A DNA stretch of 64,000 bases from Oxyruncus cristatus (lineage: Eukaryota > Chordata > Aves > Passeriformes > Cotingidae): the NCBI GenBank assembly GCA_013399855.1, contig VXAY01006251.1, positions 460,764 to 524,763 on the forward strand. The letters run 5' to 3'. The position numbers and the translations under genes are program-made. Positions 51,620-61,423 of the stretch are shown one piece after another. Under the pieces are notes generated by a model, which saw only the letters and a program-made list of their open reading frames with translations, was not told the DNA's origin and searched no databases. Every line of letters begins with the position of its first letter. The first letter of the stretch is position 1.

Positions 51620-54600
51620 TTCCATTAACATTAGACATGTTGAAATGATTGCTGGGAAACCACTGGCTGCTGACAGAGCACCAGAAGACACGAGTTAACA
51701 TTCCTTTATTGCTACGAAAGTCAAAGCTGTCATTTCTGTCAAGGTGCAGGACTGGAGCAGAGAACAAGACCAGCTCACAGCCTCTTACCTGTGTTCATAC
51801 TCATGGTTCTAATTGGGTTAACTCTTTAACCAGACAAGGCACACAGGTTTTAGAAATCATTCTCTTAGGAAAAAATTGTGTTAAAAAAAAAAAAAATCAC
51901 ATTTTTAATATGCCTTTTCAAGCTTTCATTTACATAATTCTTATGCTCATTTTCTGATAGCTTCAATAATTTATAATTGCTATGTTGCTACTATAATTTA
52001 GGATATATTTTTTCTTGTAGACTATGCAATTCTACTAAGCCACCATCAAATCAACATCAGTAATAATTTGTGGATACAATACGTTTTCCATTTAACCTAT
52101 GGACTCACCAAACTCTCAAATAAAATTTGGACACAATCCGAACACTCCAAGAAGTCATCACAGCCTTCATCTACTCTTCAAGGAGCACAGAGGGTCATTT
52201 TAACTTGCAGAGAAAGCATTAACTTCTGTAAACTGCATATTTCTCTTACTGATGCTTAATTTTACTCTCCTTGCTGTTTATGATGGATCTAAAGAAAATC
52301 ACATTTCTGGTTTGGAAAACGTAAAACAACCAATGCTGTCAACAGCATCTTACTGAAGTCTCAACTACCAGAACTGTTACTGCATATTAACCTCAGTGTT
52401 CTTACTCTTCTGCTTTTTTTCCCCGCTAGATTTCATGGTCCAAATGCTTACCAACTTTACGGCAAGCCTAAAAATAAACAACTGACCTACATATTCTTAA
52501 AAGTTTTGTTAGCTTTAACCGTGCTTTTGAATCACAGCTCTCCGGTTTGCCATGACTGCAGAAATTAGTTTCCCACTGGTATTGTAATTTTCAAGGATAC
52601 GGGTTCTAGGAACAGCACGGTGCCTTCCAAAAGGCTGGTTTCAAGAGCAAAACACTGTAATATCAAAAGATGCAGAACAGCAAAGGTGCAAGCCACAAAT
52701 CTGGCCTAAAAGATCTGAAAGCCACACTCTAATGTATGTTCAAGCATATATGAAAAAGGAATTATTCATTAACTTCTTCAGCTTGCAACCGCTTCAGGCT
52801 ATTTTGTTCTTGCAGTATCTGCAGTTTCAAAGGAAGGTAGAGCTGGTGGGGGAGAGAAGATCTTCACATGCCCGGCACAAACACATTCATCAGAAACAGA
52901 CTAACTCCCGAGGTGAAAATATGGTACTTAGCTGGCTGCAAAGAAAGGAATACCTTGTGTAGTGACAGGCTGCACATGGGTTTTGAGCCTGTGGGTGCTA
53001 TTTAATAGTAGATGCTTAGTTGCTATAGCAACTGTCGTAGTCTATGGTATTTATGCTTAGATATGGAACACATATTTTAAGACGCACCAGATAACATGGC
53101 ACTCAAGTGTCCAAAATGTATGTCTAAAAGAAAAGCCCTATTAAGAAGCAGGTGTGTTCCTCTAGTTATTAAAAATCCTTTTAAGGCAGCACTTTTGCAA
53201 TAACAAAACCATCTCATCCCTCACAAACACAAACCAAAACTACCATGATGATCCAGGAGAGGGTTTAGAAGCCTTAAAACAAGACCCAAAACATCGTTCA
53301 AGCACTTTAAAATCCATCTTTGCTGATTGCTGGTACATAATCCGGAGACTTTTATTGTTTGGTCCAGTGCATGTGGCTCTATCACTAGAGGTTTCCATCG
53401 CCCTTAATTTGGTATCATCCAGGCTTTCTTCCTCCCGCCCTCTACAACACCAGCTCTTGGCCCCTGCCTGCCAGGGTACATACACAGTATTTGTGGTGTC
53501 ACAGATGGAATTTCCCAAGTGTACTCTGTAGCCCCTTTGGTTTTGTAGCTTTGCATCTCACCCACCATGTAGAATCCCTTCTCTGAACTGTCTGGCAAAT
53601 ATAAATCTTGTTGAAAAGACTTCTTTTATTTTTATTTTGTCACATCCTGCTGGTTGGGGAGCATAAACAAATAGTGTAACAGGAGGGCACTCTTTCTTTC
53701 CAGTTCTTTCCACCGGAAGAGGAAACTATGTTCAGTGATTTCAACACCTACCTGCTGGTGAGGGACCTTTAACTCCAACACAACACTTTAGCCAGGCAGG
53801 CTAAGAGAGTTTGTGGACTAGTACAAGCTTAACAGCTTCCCTGGGTCCTGTTTCCACTCTATTTCCTGCAGTCAAAACATACTAATACCACTTCTTAGCA
53901 ATTTATTATCGGTTCCATAAAGTTACTCGCTGGCTTGGGTAAACACAACAGTGCTGCTTTTAGCTCACAGAGTATCTTAGTCTGTACAAGTTCTTACAAA
54001 GATCTCCTTTCTTGGCTCATGTCACCCTTAATCCCCCTGGCCTCCCAGTAGATAGATCAGATACCCACAGCCATAAAACCTAAGGCCTGAGGCTGGTGGC
54101 CTGAGGCAGACAGATTTCTGCCTAAGAAGGGATTTGCTTTGCCATTGTTGTGCTGACAGCCACACACCCCCTCCCATCACCTGCCTGCTACTGCTCTTCA
54201 GCTTTTCACCAGCACAAACACCCAGCTGAGCCAATACTGCCATATTCAGACATGTATTAGCTGGTGTGTGGATTAGCTGGTGTGATGAGTGCTCTGACTA
54301 TGCTATTCTCATTTTGTAAGCCACTAATGTTTGATGCCAGCATTATTAGCATCCAACATCGGGCTACAGTTAGCCCGCAAATGTTCACTTGCTTGCTATG
54401 AGCTTTGGTTTGTTTTATAGGCACCAGATGCCTGCTGTTCTTTGTCCAACCCCTCCTACCAGTAGAGCAACAGCCCTTCCAAGCTCAGAGCAGTGATGGA
54501 GAGGCTCACCCTCACTGAAGGCTGAACAGAACTTCGGCCACCTCTGTTGATCCACACATTAACACACTGTAATACGACAAACATGCTTTCTCTTAAATTC

Positions 54601-55379
54601 AGTGCACCGTGACTGCAGATCACAAGAAATGAAGTTGTATCCTATACCTGGCTTATGGGGCTCAGCTGAGCTGCTACTACAGGCTTACTTCTTAGGGAAC
54701 AGCCACATTTAATTACCCTCCTTAGCCTTTCTTCCATCTGCCTCTGGATTTTTTAGGCTAGATCTGCTGCAGGAATGTGCTTGCCTGCAGAAGCACTCAG
54801 GACTGTTTCATAATGCTGCCTATCTCAGAGGTAATCAGAATTTGCCAGGTTGGGCTTAAAAGAAATGGCACATTTAGGAGTGGGCCTCCTGCCCTACACT
54901 GGAGCCAAATTAAAAAGACAAACATATCTTAAATGCTTTAATCAAACAGTAATTATGAGAGAAACAATACAGGCTCAGAGCAAGTCCACATTGTCTTCAG
55001 CAGGCAGAGGCCAGCAAGCTCTGTCCCCGTTTTAAACCACTGGGATCACAGCCAAAAAACTCTTCCAAACCACATGCAGTAGTGGCTGTAAAGCACAGAG
55101 CTTGAGCTAACACACCTTGTCTCCCAGAGTAGCCATCCAGAGCACAGCACTGCACTGACGAGTGCTCACAGCTTCCAGCTCAGGGTTGAGTCATGTCTGG
55201 TTCTTTTTTTTTTTTTTTTTCTTTCAAAAGCACAGTTTCAGCCCTGCTCCTGGACACTGAGTTCGTGTTACTTTCTGAGGTTTCTTAAACACTATCCAAC
55301 TCAAAACCAGCCTTCTCGTCACAGCCGATATGCGAAAGTCTGGGCAGCACAGCAGGGGCTGAGCAGCTCTGAGAAAAGA
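51620..55379. other. Intergenic DNA, no gene recognised
   Basis: I saw no recognisable coding frame or mobile element. A 17-base T run lies at 55204-55220, just before a CpG-rich block. Confidence 0.5.
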
Positions 55380-55760
55380 ACAGCAAAGCTCCCGACGCAT
55401 CAAGCACAGCCCAGCACAGGCTCGCTCCAGAAGGGAAGGAAGGGGGCTGGGACGGAGGGAGGGAGCGGTGGCTGCTTTCCAACGAGCGTGGCACGCAGGT
55501 CACACCACCCTGTACCAGCCACCGCCGGAGGAAGGGGCTGGCCAGGGCTCCTGGCAGCGCAGGCGGGCTGTGGGATGGGGAGAGCCAGAGCTGGCTGCCA
55601 GCACAACTCCCGCAGCCGCTGATTCTCCGCTCCGAGGGGGCGGCGCGGCTGCAGCCTGTGCGCACACGCAGCGCTCACAGACTGGAGCCGGGCCCATCCT
55701 TCATCCCTGCGGAGCGCCAGCCAACAGCTGCCCAGCCAAGGGAAGGGGCTGAGGGCAGCA
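55380..55760. promoter_or_regulatory. CpG-island-like block without assigned gene
   Basis: This GC-rich stretch has frequent CpG (CCCGACGC, AACGAGCG, CCACCGCCGG, GAGGGGGCGGCGCGGCTGC, GTGCGCACACGCAGCGC) in AT-leaning surroundings. Overlapping frames of 94 to 126 codons on both strands are what GC-rich, stop-poor DNA produces by chance, and none is recognisable. It may be a promoter of an unannotated transcript or a distal regulatory element. Transcription direction cannot be decided. Confidence 0.45.
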
Positions 55761-57149
55761 GCTCCACTCGACACAGCCCTCCTGCTCTGGGGCTCCAGCT
55801 CAAGTAAGCCCCACCACGTGCTAAAGATTGATCTGCACCTTGGACCTGCTTGGAGAGGTCAAGGCGATGCCTGTTCCTGTCAAACCAGCCCTGTACCTCC
55901 TGTTTCAGACGACGAAGAGCATCCCATTCATATTTTATACAGGCTGCCAGTGCTTTTAAATCCCTTTAGAATTGTCACTTGCTCTGAAGATTTTGCTGGG
56001 TGCCAGTGGTTATCTGACTGCCTAGGAGGGACCTGCTGAGCTGGTTTGCATCATTTTCCCTGTCCCCCATGTTACTCATTTCATCAGCAAGCAGGCTGCT
56101 CTGCAGTGGCTCACTAGGTGCAATGCCTCTCAGTTATCTAGAAGTTTTGGGTAGATACTCTGAATTACCTTCCCATTTAAAAGTTGCCTGACATTTCTGA
56201 CCACTAATTCCCTCCTTTTTTTGCTTTTCTTAGTATGCAGTTATTTTCTTCGTATGCAGTTATTTTCTTCATTTTTATTTAGCCTGTCAGGTTGTTTTGC
56301 AGACATCTCTGTCCAGTGCAGCCCCACACTTTGTCTCTCAAACTTCAACTTTGGCATCAGTTCTGCTTTTGCTTGCAGATTATCTTAGCTGCAAAAGTTT
56401 CCCCAGATGAGATATCTTTCTCAATTTATAAATATCTCTTTAGGAAATTACCAGGTTTTCATCTGTTCTTTTTAACTGCGATGTTAAAATTTCATTTTAC
56501 TGAAACCAGTAGGAGGGTGAAAAACTTTAGTGTGTAGCTAAAATTTTACTATTCTCTTTATTACACTGTGGTTATAGTTCAATTAAATTCTTTTTAACTC
56601 TAGTTCTGTCAGAGATTGTTTGCTCTCTAGTAAGTACTTCAGGCTATTTTGTTTTGCATAGGTCTGTCCAGATTTTTCCATTTTGACTTTCTGAGTTTTG
56701 TTTCTCACATATGTGAGATGTGAGAGTTGTTTTCTCCTGAGAATAATCAAATCTTGTCATACCTTGATGAGACATCAATAGTTTCTCAGCTTTTCAAAGA
56801 AAACTGACAACCCTTCACAATTTTTCTTTCACTGGTTTAATCAGAAACATAGATGATGTAGTTTTTAAGCCATAAGACATCCTCTTGTTTCATGAGGTTA
56901 TTGGGGGTGGGGGAGAACCCACAAACAAAACAGCCAAGATCCTGTCACTGTAGCTAAACAACAAAAAAAGGATAACGAGAGGGGACTTAAGTACCTCACT
57001 ATATAGATGATGCTATCACTACAAAGAGCCATGCAAATGAACTCTTCTAGCAGTGATCCTCCAGGGAACAGCCCTCACACTGCCTCGAGAGGGGCCTCCA
57101 CAGAGGCTCAAAGGTTTTTGCAGGATTTGTTGTGGGAATACCTATTTGA
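55761..57149. other. Intergenic DNA, no gene recognised
   Basis: No gene was recognised. The stretch holds a perfect 19-base tandem duplication at 56233-56270 and otherwise T-rich unique sequence. Confidence 0.5.
56233..56270. repeat. Perfect 19-bp tandem duplication
   Basis: GTATGCAGTTATTTTCTTC occurs at 56233-56251 and again, identical, at 56252-56270. The lack of divergence suggests a recent duplication or an assembly artefact. Confidence 0.9.
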
Positions 57150-58945
57150 ATTCCTGCCGAGCTAGGGCTGCCAGGGGGCTGTGGGAGGGTGGTCAGGCCC
57201 TGCTGCCGGCTGTGAGAGGCGGTGGCCTGAGGGAGTGCGCTGAGGGGGAGCCCTAGGTCTGCTCCACCAAGATGCTGAGAGTGTCTGGAGTGATGGCTCC
57301 TGGAGTGACTGTGGCAGTCCCGACAAACGAGGCACTGTTTTTAGGAAGGGCCATGCCAGACGGGAATGTGCTCTCTCCAGATATTTTTCACACAGATCAT
57401 CTTTTGCTTCACGAGCGATTTAGAGCTTGCCAGCATTACATCTTGTCTGACTGCATGTTGGGGATTAAATTAACTAATAGAATACTAGACATTAGTAGTC
57501 TAGGGTTAAGTTCAATTGTAACTTGCTTACAGCTTAGCATGAGTGGGCCTTGCTCAAAGCCTGGGAACTTTAAATGCACTGTTTGTTAGCATGGAGGACT
57601 AAGCAGAGAAAGACTGACTGTCTTCAAATAAGGTTGAGGCCCTGGAGGGCCCCAAGCTGGAAGACAAGAACAATTAATGGCCTGCCCACATGGACATGGA
57701 GAAAGAATCCAATGAGGTGTTGGAAGACTCCAGACCATTGGGCACGTGGTCAAAGAATCAGGTGCAGAGACTCTGAGGGATAAAGGCCCAGGGATTTCTT
57801 TGTTCTGAGTTCCTTTCCAGAGGCACCAGCTCTAGCTGAAACAAACTCTGCCTCTCCCAACCCAAAGTCCAAACTCTTCCTTAACACTGCAAAGCTTCTG
57901 AGGTGAAATAATTCACAGCTGAGTACCTGGAAAATGTCCTTGAACTGTGTGGATGGCAGGAAATCTGGTGTTCTAATGTGTTTGAGGTTCTTGCTAGGGT
58001 GGTTGGCATGGAGCGCTCAACTCTTAAAGCAGTTGTGCAACTCAGAGTCTGTCCTGAGCAAGTCATGGGACAGCAGCTTTACCTTAGAGCGCATGAAGGA
58101 ACCCTTGAAGCTGAAGGGAGGTCAGGCACCACTGCAGGAGCTGTGGGTTGTGTATGATGAGTCAGCAGAGTTTGACCAGACAGTACAACCTATAGAGCAT
58201 GTCAGGTTCTTCTACCAGTGCATCTGGAGGACTGGGACGAGGAGGAGGAGGATAACTTTGATTACTTTGTTTGATGCGTTGAGCCCTGACTGAGGTTGTG
58301 TTGTGATATCCTTGAACACCATGTGCCTTCCGGGCTTGTAGCTGATTGTGGTGAAAACCTAGAAATACAGTTTCACCATGACCCACTGTCAGCTGTAAAT
58401 GCCTGTTATGAAGGAGACACAGTCATCATCCGTCTGGGTCACTGTGTTGTAGATGGGCTGTTCTGCAGTGCTGATTTAGTTGAACTCAAAGGCTAAGGCC
58501 TGCCAGAAAATATTGTGATAGAAAAACAAGGGAAAGGAGACCACTATCCTGACTGTACAGGAGCCAATATAAAGATCTCTAGTTCGAAGTTAAAGCAACA
58601 TGATGTCATGGAGGGGACTTTCAATTTCCAACATGGGAAAACCACCCTGGAGAGCTGTGTGTTACATGTGAAACCACAGTTATAACAGTGTAAACATCAG
58701 AGGAGCTATTGATGAAAAACTCAAACCTGTGTGGGGTCAAGGGTGCTGGTGTGGAAATATATGCAGGTAGTGCATGCACTCTGTTAAACAACAGTATGCA
58801 CTGCTGCAGGGAGGGAATACTTACAAAGAGCTTCTTAGATGAACATTATGACATTCCCAAGGAAACCATGGCCAATAACGTGATCCATAACAATGAAGGA
58901 TATGGTGTGGTCCTGTTACTGATGGTAGAAAACACCTAAATGTTT
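57150..58945 (+). pseudogene. SHCBP1: SHCBP1 processed pseudogene (retrocopy), interrupted by a solo LTR
   Basis: Plus-strand translations in shifting frames follow SHCBP1 (SHC SH2-domain-binding protein 1) in order: GLLHQDAESVWSD near 57245-57285, DIFHTDHLLLHERFRACQ near 57380-57435, FTAEYLENVLELCGW near 57910-57955, LQELWVVYDESAEFDQT near 58130-58185, HVRFFYQCIWRT near 58200-58230, IQFHHDPLSAVNACYEGD near 58365-58420, and FLDEHYDIPK plus VIHNNEGYGVVLL from the right-handed beta-helix near 58835-58920. No introns separate segments that are split over many exons in the parental gene, which marks a retrocopy. Disablements include several frameshifts, in-frame stops (some at former Arg codons, consistent with CGA to TGA decay), loss of roughly 110 residues after VPSGLVAD near 58345, and loss of the C-terminal part. 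A 431-bp LTR splits it at 57456-57886. It is non-functional as a protein. Confidence 0.9.
57451..57891. mobile_element. Solo LTR of an endogenous retrovirus with 5-bp target-site duplication
   Basis: Inside the SHCBP1 retrocopy a non-homologous block runs from TGTTGGGG (57456) to CTTAACA (57886). It has TG...CA ends that form an imperfect inverted repeat and is flanked on both sides by CTGCA (57451-57455 and 57887-57891). Removing the block and one CTGCA restores continuous SHCBP1 similarity. The block has no protein-like frame and no internal retroviral region, so it is a solo LTR left by LTR-LTR recombination. A 5-bp duplication is commonest for class III (ERVL-type) elements; family assignment needs a library search. 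Its orientation is not determined. Confidence 0.82.
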
Positions 58946-59112
58946 GTCACTTAGAGACTTTTAAAGAAATAACTGAGTCGAGTGAAAGCCTAATGCTAAG
59001 ACTGGTTGTAGGTGAGAAACTTAATCCATTCATCAGATCCAAAGCCCTGCTTCGTGCTTTGATGTTACGCCTTTATTTCTCAAGTGAAATGGTTACTAAA
59101 GGACTGGGGGCT

Positions 59113-59139
59113 AAAAAAAATAAAATATAAAAAAAACCC
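59113..59139 (+). repeat. A-rich tract, possible poly(A) remnant of the SHCBP1 retrocopy
   Basis: About 27 nearly pure A bases (interrupted by single T) lie about 170 bases downstream of the last recognisable SHCBP1 homology, in the orientation expected for a retrocopy tail. They are followed by CCAAACC repeats to about 59160 and then by a CR1 fragment. The sequence between 58945 and 59113 would then be 3' UTR, which I cannot verify. Confidence 0.4.
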
Positions 59140-59183
59140 AAACCAAACCACACCACCACCATTAAAAACCAACAGCACCAAAC

Positions 59184-59318
59184 CTGCCAGAGTTCAAGAA
59201 GCATCTGGACAACAGTCTCAGACACATGGTATGATTCTTGGGGCTGTCCTGTGCTGGGCCAGGAGCCGTCACTTCCCAAATCCTTGTGGATCCCTTCCAG
59301 CTCAGGACACTCAATGAA
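59184..59318 (+). mobile_element. CR1 LINE, 3'-end fragment
   Basis: Sense CR1: CCAGAGTTCAAGAAGCATCT, GGACAACAGTCTCAGACACA, TGGGGCTGTCCTGTGCTGGG, ATCCTTGTGGATCCCTTCC, then a degraded terminus. It resembles the 45.5-kb copy (same subfamily wording) and is truncated to about 135 bases. Confidence 0.88.
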
Positions 59319-59569
59319 AACCTGGGTAGAGTACGAGAATCTCTTTGTGGTATCGTTCTCGCACAGTTTTGATCATGTTTTTGCACCAGGATGCCATATG
59401 CGGGGTGCCAGGAACTGTAAATAAACAAGGGGAAATACTGCGCTTTGAAACCTGTCTCGTCCCAAAGGCAGATCTTGCCTTGCCATGGAAATGCTGTTTC
59501 CTCTTGCTTTATCGTACCAAGCTACAGCTCTGCCGTTTCACAGCCTTTTCTATGAGACCTCAGCTCCAA

Positions 59570-59883
59570 AGCCTCGCTGATTCCCCGGCTCCCGCTGTCT
59601 ATCCCACCCTTTCTCCATTTCCTTCCCCTCTCCGCCGCGCCCCGGGGGCGGGAGGCGGCAGCTGCCGCCTCTGCAGCAGCCGCAGCCCGGGCCAGCCCTC
59701 CCTCTTTCCCTCTGGCAGCTCTGGAGCAGCCGGCACGTAGCTGCTCTGCCGGGAGAGCGACCGGGAGACGCTGGGGCGGCCTAAGTGGTTGCAGATGTGC
59801 AGCTGCATCGGGCTGGGGTCACAGCAGCGCGCAGGGCCCGGGGAGGGGGGTTTGCTCAGCGGGGCAGCGGCAGCTCCGGGGAC
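59570..59883. promoter_or_regulatory. CpG-rich block upstream of the main CpG island
   Basis: GC-rich sequence with dense CpG (CCGCCGCGCCCCGGGGGCGGG, GCGACCGGGAGACGC, GCAGCGCGCAGG) and a perfect 20-bp palindrome at 59652-59671. It is separated from the 60.5-61.75 kb island only by an antisense CR1 copy. The two blocks may once have been one island, or this may be an alternative promoter. No coding frame was recognised. Confidence 0.5.
59652..59671. repeat. Perfect 20-bp palindrome centred on CAGCTG
   Basis: GAGGCGGCAGCTGCCGCCTC equals its own reverse complement and contains a central E-box-type CAGCTG. It lies within a CpG-rich block. Confidence 0.95.
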
Positions 59884-60476
59884 AGAATCACGGAGTCGAT
59901 TAGGTTGCAGAAGACCTCACAGATCATCGAGAACAACCTATGACCGAACACCACCACATCAAACAGACCTGGCACTAAGTGCCATGTCCAGTCTTTCCTT
60001 GAACACCTTCAGGGACATGACTCCACCACTTCCCTGGGCAGCCTGTTCCAGTGTCTAATCACCCTTGCTGTGAAGAAATTATTCCTAATGTCCAACCTAA
60101 ACCACCCCTAGCACAGCTTAAGGCTGTGCCCTCTCATCCTGCCACTGGTTACCTGGGAGAAGAGACCGACCCCCACCCAGCTACATCCTCCTGTCAAGGA
60201 GTTGTAGAGTGATAAGGTCACCCCAGAGCCTCTTTTTCTCCAGGCTAAACACCCCCAGCTGCCTTAGCAGATCCTCATAAGACTTGCGCTCCAGATCCTT
60301 CACCAGCTCCATTGCCCTTCTTTGGGTGTGCTCCAGTGCCTCAGTGTCCTTCCTGGACTGAGGGGGCCAGAAGTGGACAGGGGAACGAGCACTGTCCTTG
60401 TCCTGCCGGCCACACGCTTTTTGATTCAGTCCAGGGTGCCACTGGCCTTCTTGGCCACCTGGGCTGGTGTTGGGAC
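59884..60476 (-). mobile_element. CR1 LINE, ~590-bp 3' fragment (antisense)
   Basis: The plus strand reads AGAATCACGGAGTCGATTAG, GTTGCAGAAGACCTCACAG, GGGCAGCCTGTTCCAGTGTC, GAAGAAATTATTCCTAATGT, TCTTTTTCTCCAGGCTAAAC and CATTGCCCTTCTTTGGGTGT. This is the reverse complement of the CR1 pol C-terminus and 3' UTR. The element's 3' end is at the lower coordinate. It sits inside CpG-rich DNA and separates two CpG-rich blocks. Confidence 0.95.
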
Positions 60477-61064
60477 AGCGGCTCCCCTCAGGATGCGAGG
60501 CGTCACCCCCTCCCCAAGGACGCGGGTTCCCGGCTGTGACTGCGAGACCCGGGGCCGAGCGGCCGGGCCCGAACAGGAAATGCCACAGGCCTTGCTAATA
60601 GAGTCCTGAGGCCCCCTGACGCCCCGGCGGAGCGCAGCGCCGGGGCCTCCCCGGCCCTGAGGGAAGCGGCGCCTGACGGCGGGAAGCGCCCGGGCTGGGG
60701 CAGCCAACGCCACCCTTCCCGCGGGCTGCAACGCAGCCAGGTCTGAACCTGTTCCCGCCGGAGCCCGTGGCCGGGATCCCAAACACGCCGCGGGGCCCTG
60801 GCTGCCGTTTGAAATAGGGGCGGCCCCGCCTCGCCCCCGCCCCCGCCTCCCTCAGCCTCTCAGGGCCGAGGGGCAAGGCCCGGCCGCCATGGCAACCCCA
60901 CAGCCTCCGGGGGCGGAGCCCGGGGGCGGGACAGGTGGGCTCCATGGCCAATCGCAGCTCTGAGCGGCGGCTGCGCGGCTTGGCGGCAGCCAATAGCAGC
61001 GGTAACCGCTCGCCCCGGTGGGCGTGGCCGACGGGGAAGGCCCGCCCCTGAGGCCGCTGGTCCC

Positions 61065-61207
61065 TTTGTGGGGTTTGACAATAAGATGGCGGGCGGGGGG
61101 AGGAGGGGCTGGGTGGCCCCGCCCGTCCCTGAGGCGCGGAGCGAGCGGTGAGGCGGGAGCGGAGCGGGGGTTCCGGCACGGGCGGCGGCGAGAGCGGCGG
61201 CGAGGCG
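61065..61207 (+). other. Probable non-coding exon 1 (candidate CDCA4)
   Basis: The start is estimated from the YY1-type motif at 61083. The end is set by the donor GCG/GTGAGT with GT at 61208-61209; a second, overlapping GTGAGT at 61212 is a weaker alternative. No recognisable coding start lies in the exon, which agrees with a 5' UTR exon. Identity is inferred from synteny with GPR132 only. Confidence 0.45.
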
Positions 61208-61285
61208 GTGAGTGAGTACGGCGGGCTGGGCTGGGTCGCGCCCTTGGGGAGCTGGTGCTGGCGGAGCCCGCGGAGGGGTCGGAGC

Positions 61286-61423
61286 NNNNNNNNNNNNNNN
61301 NNNNNNNNNNNNNNNNNNNNNNNNNNNNNNNNNNNNNNNNNNNNNNNNNNNNNNNNNNNNNNNNNNNNNNNNNNNNNNNNNNNNNNNNNNNNNNNNNNNN
61401 NNNNNNNNNNNNNNNNNNNNNNN
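61286..61423. other. Assembly gap (138 N)
   Basis: 138 consecutive N within the CpG island. GC-rich avian promoter sequence is commonly missed by short reads, so unread promoter or intron sequence probably lies here and the true length is unknown. Confidence 0.98.

Noticed and set aside
55285..55774. Overlapping 94 to 126-codon frames in the 55.5-kb CpG block
   Set aside because: GC-rich, stop-poor DNA explains them. Products are low-complexity Ser/Pro/Ala and match nothing I know.
57272..58939. Short frames at 57272, 57934, 58296 and 58709 as separate small genes
   Set aside because: Each is a piece of one broken SHCBP1 retrocopy read in successive frames. The 57574 frame lies inside the inserted LTR.
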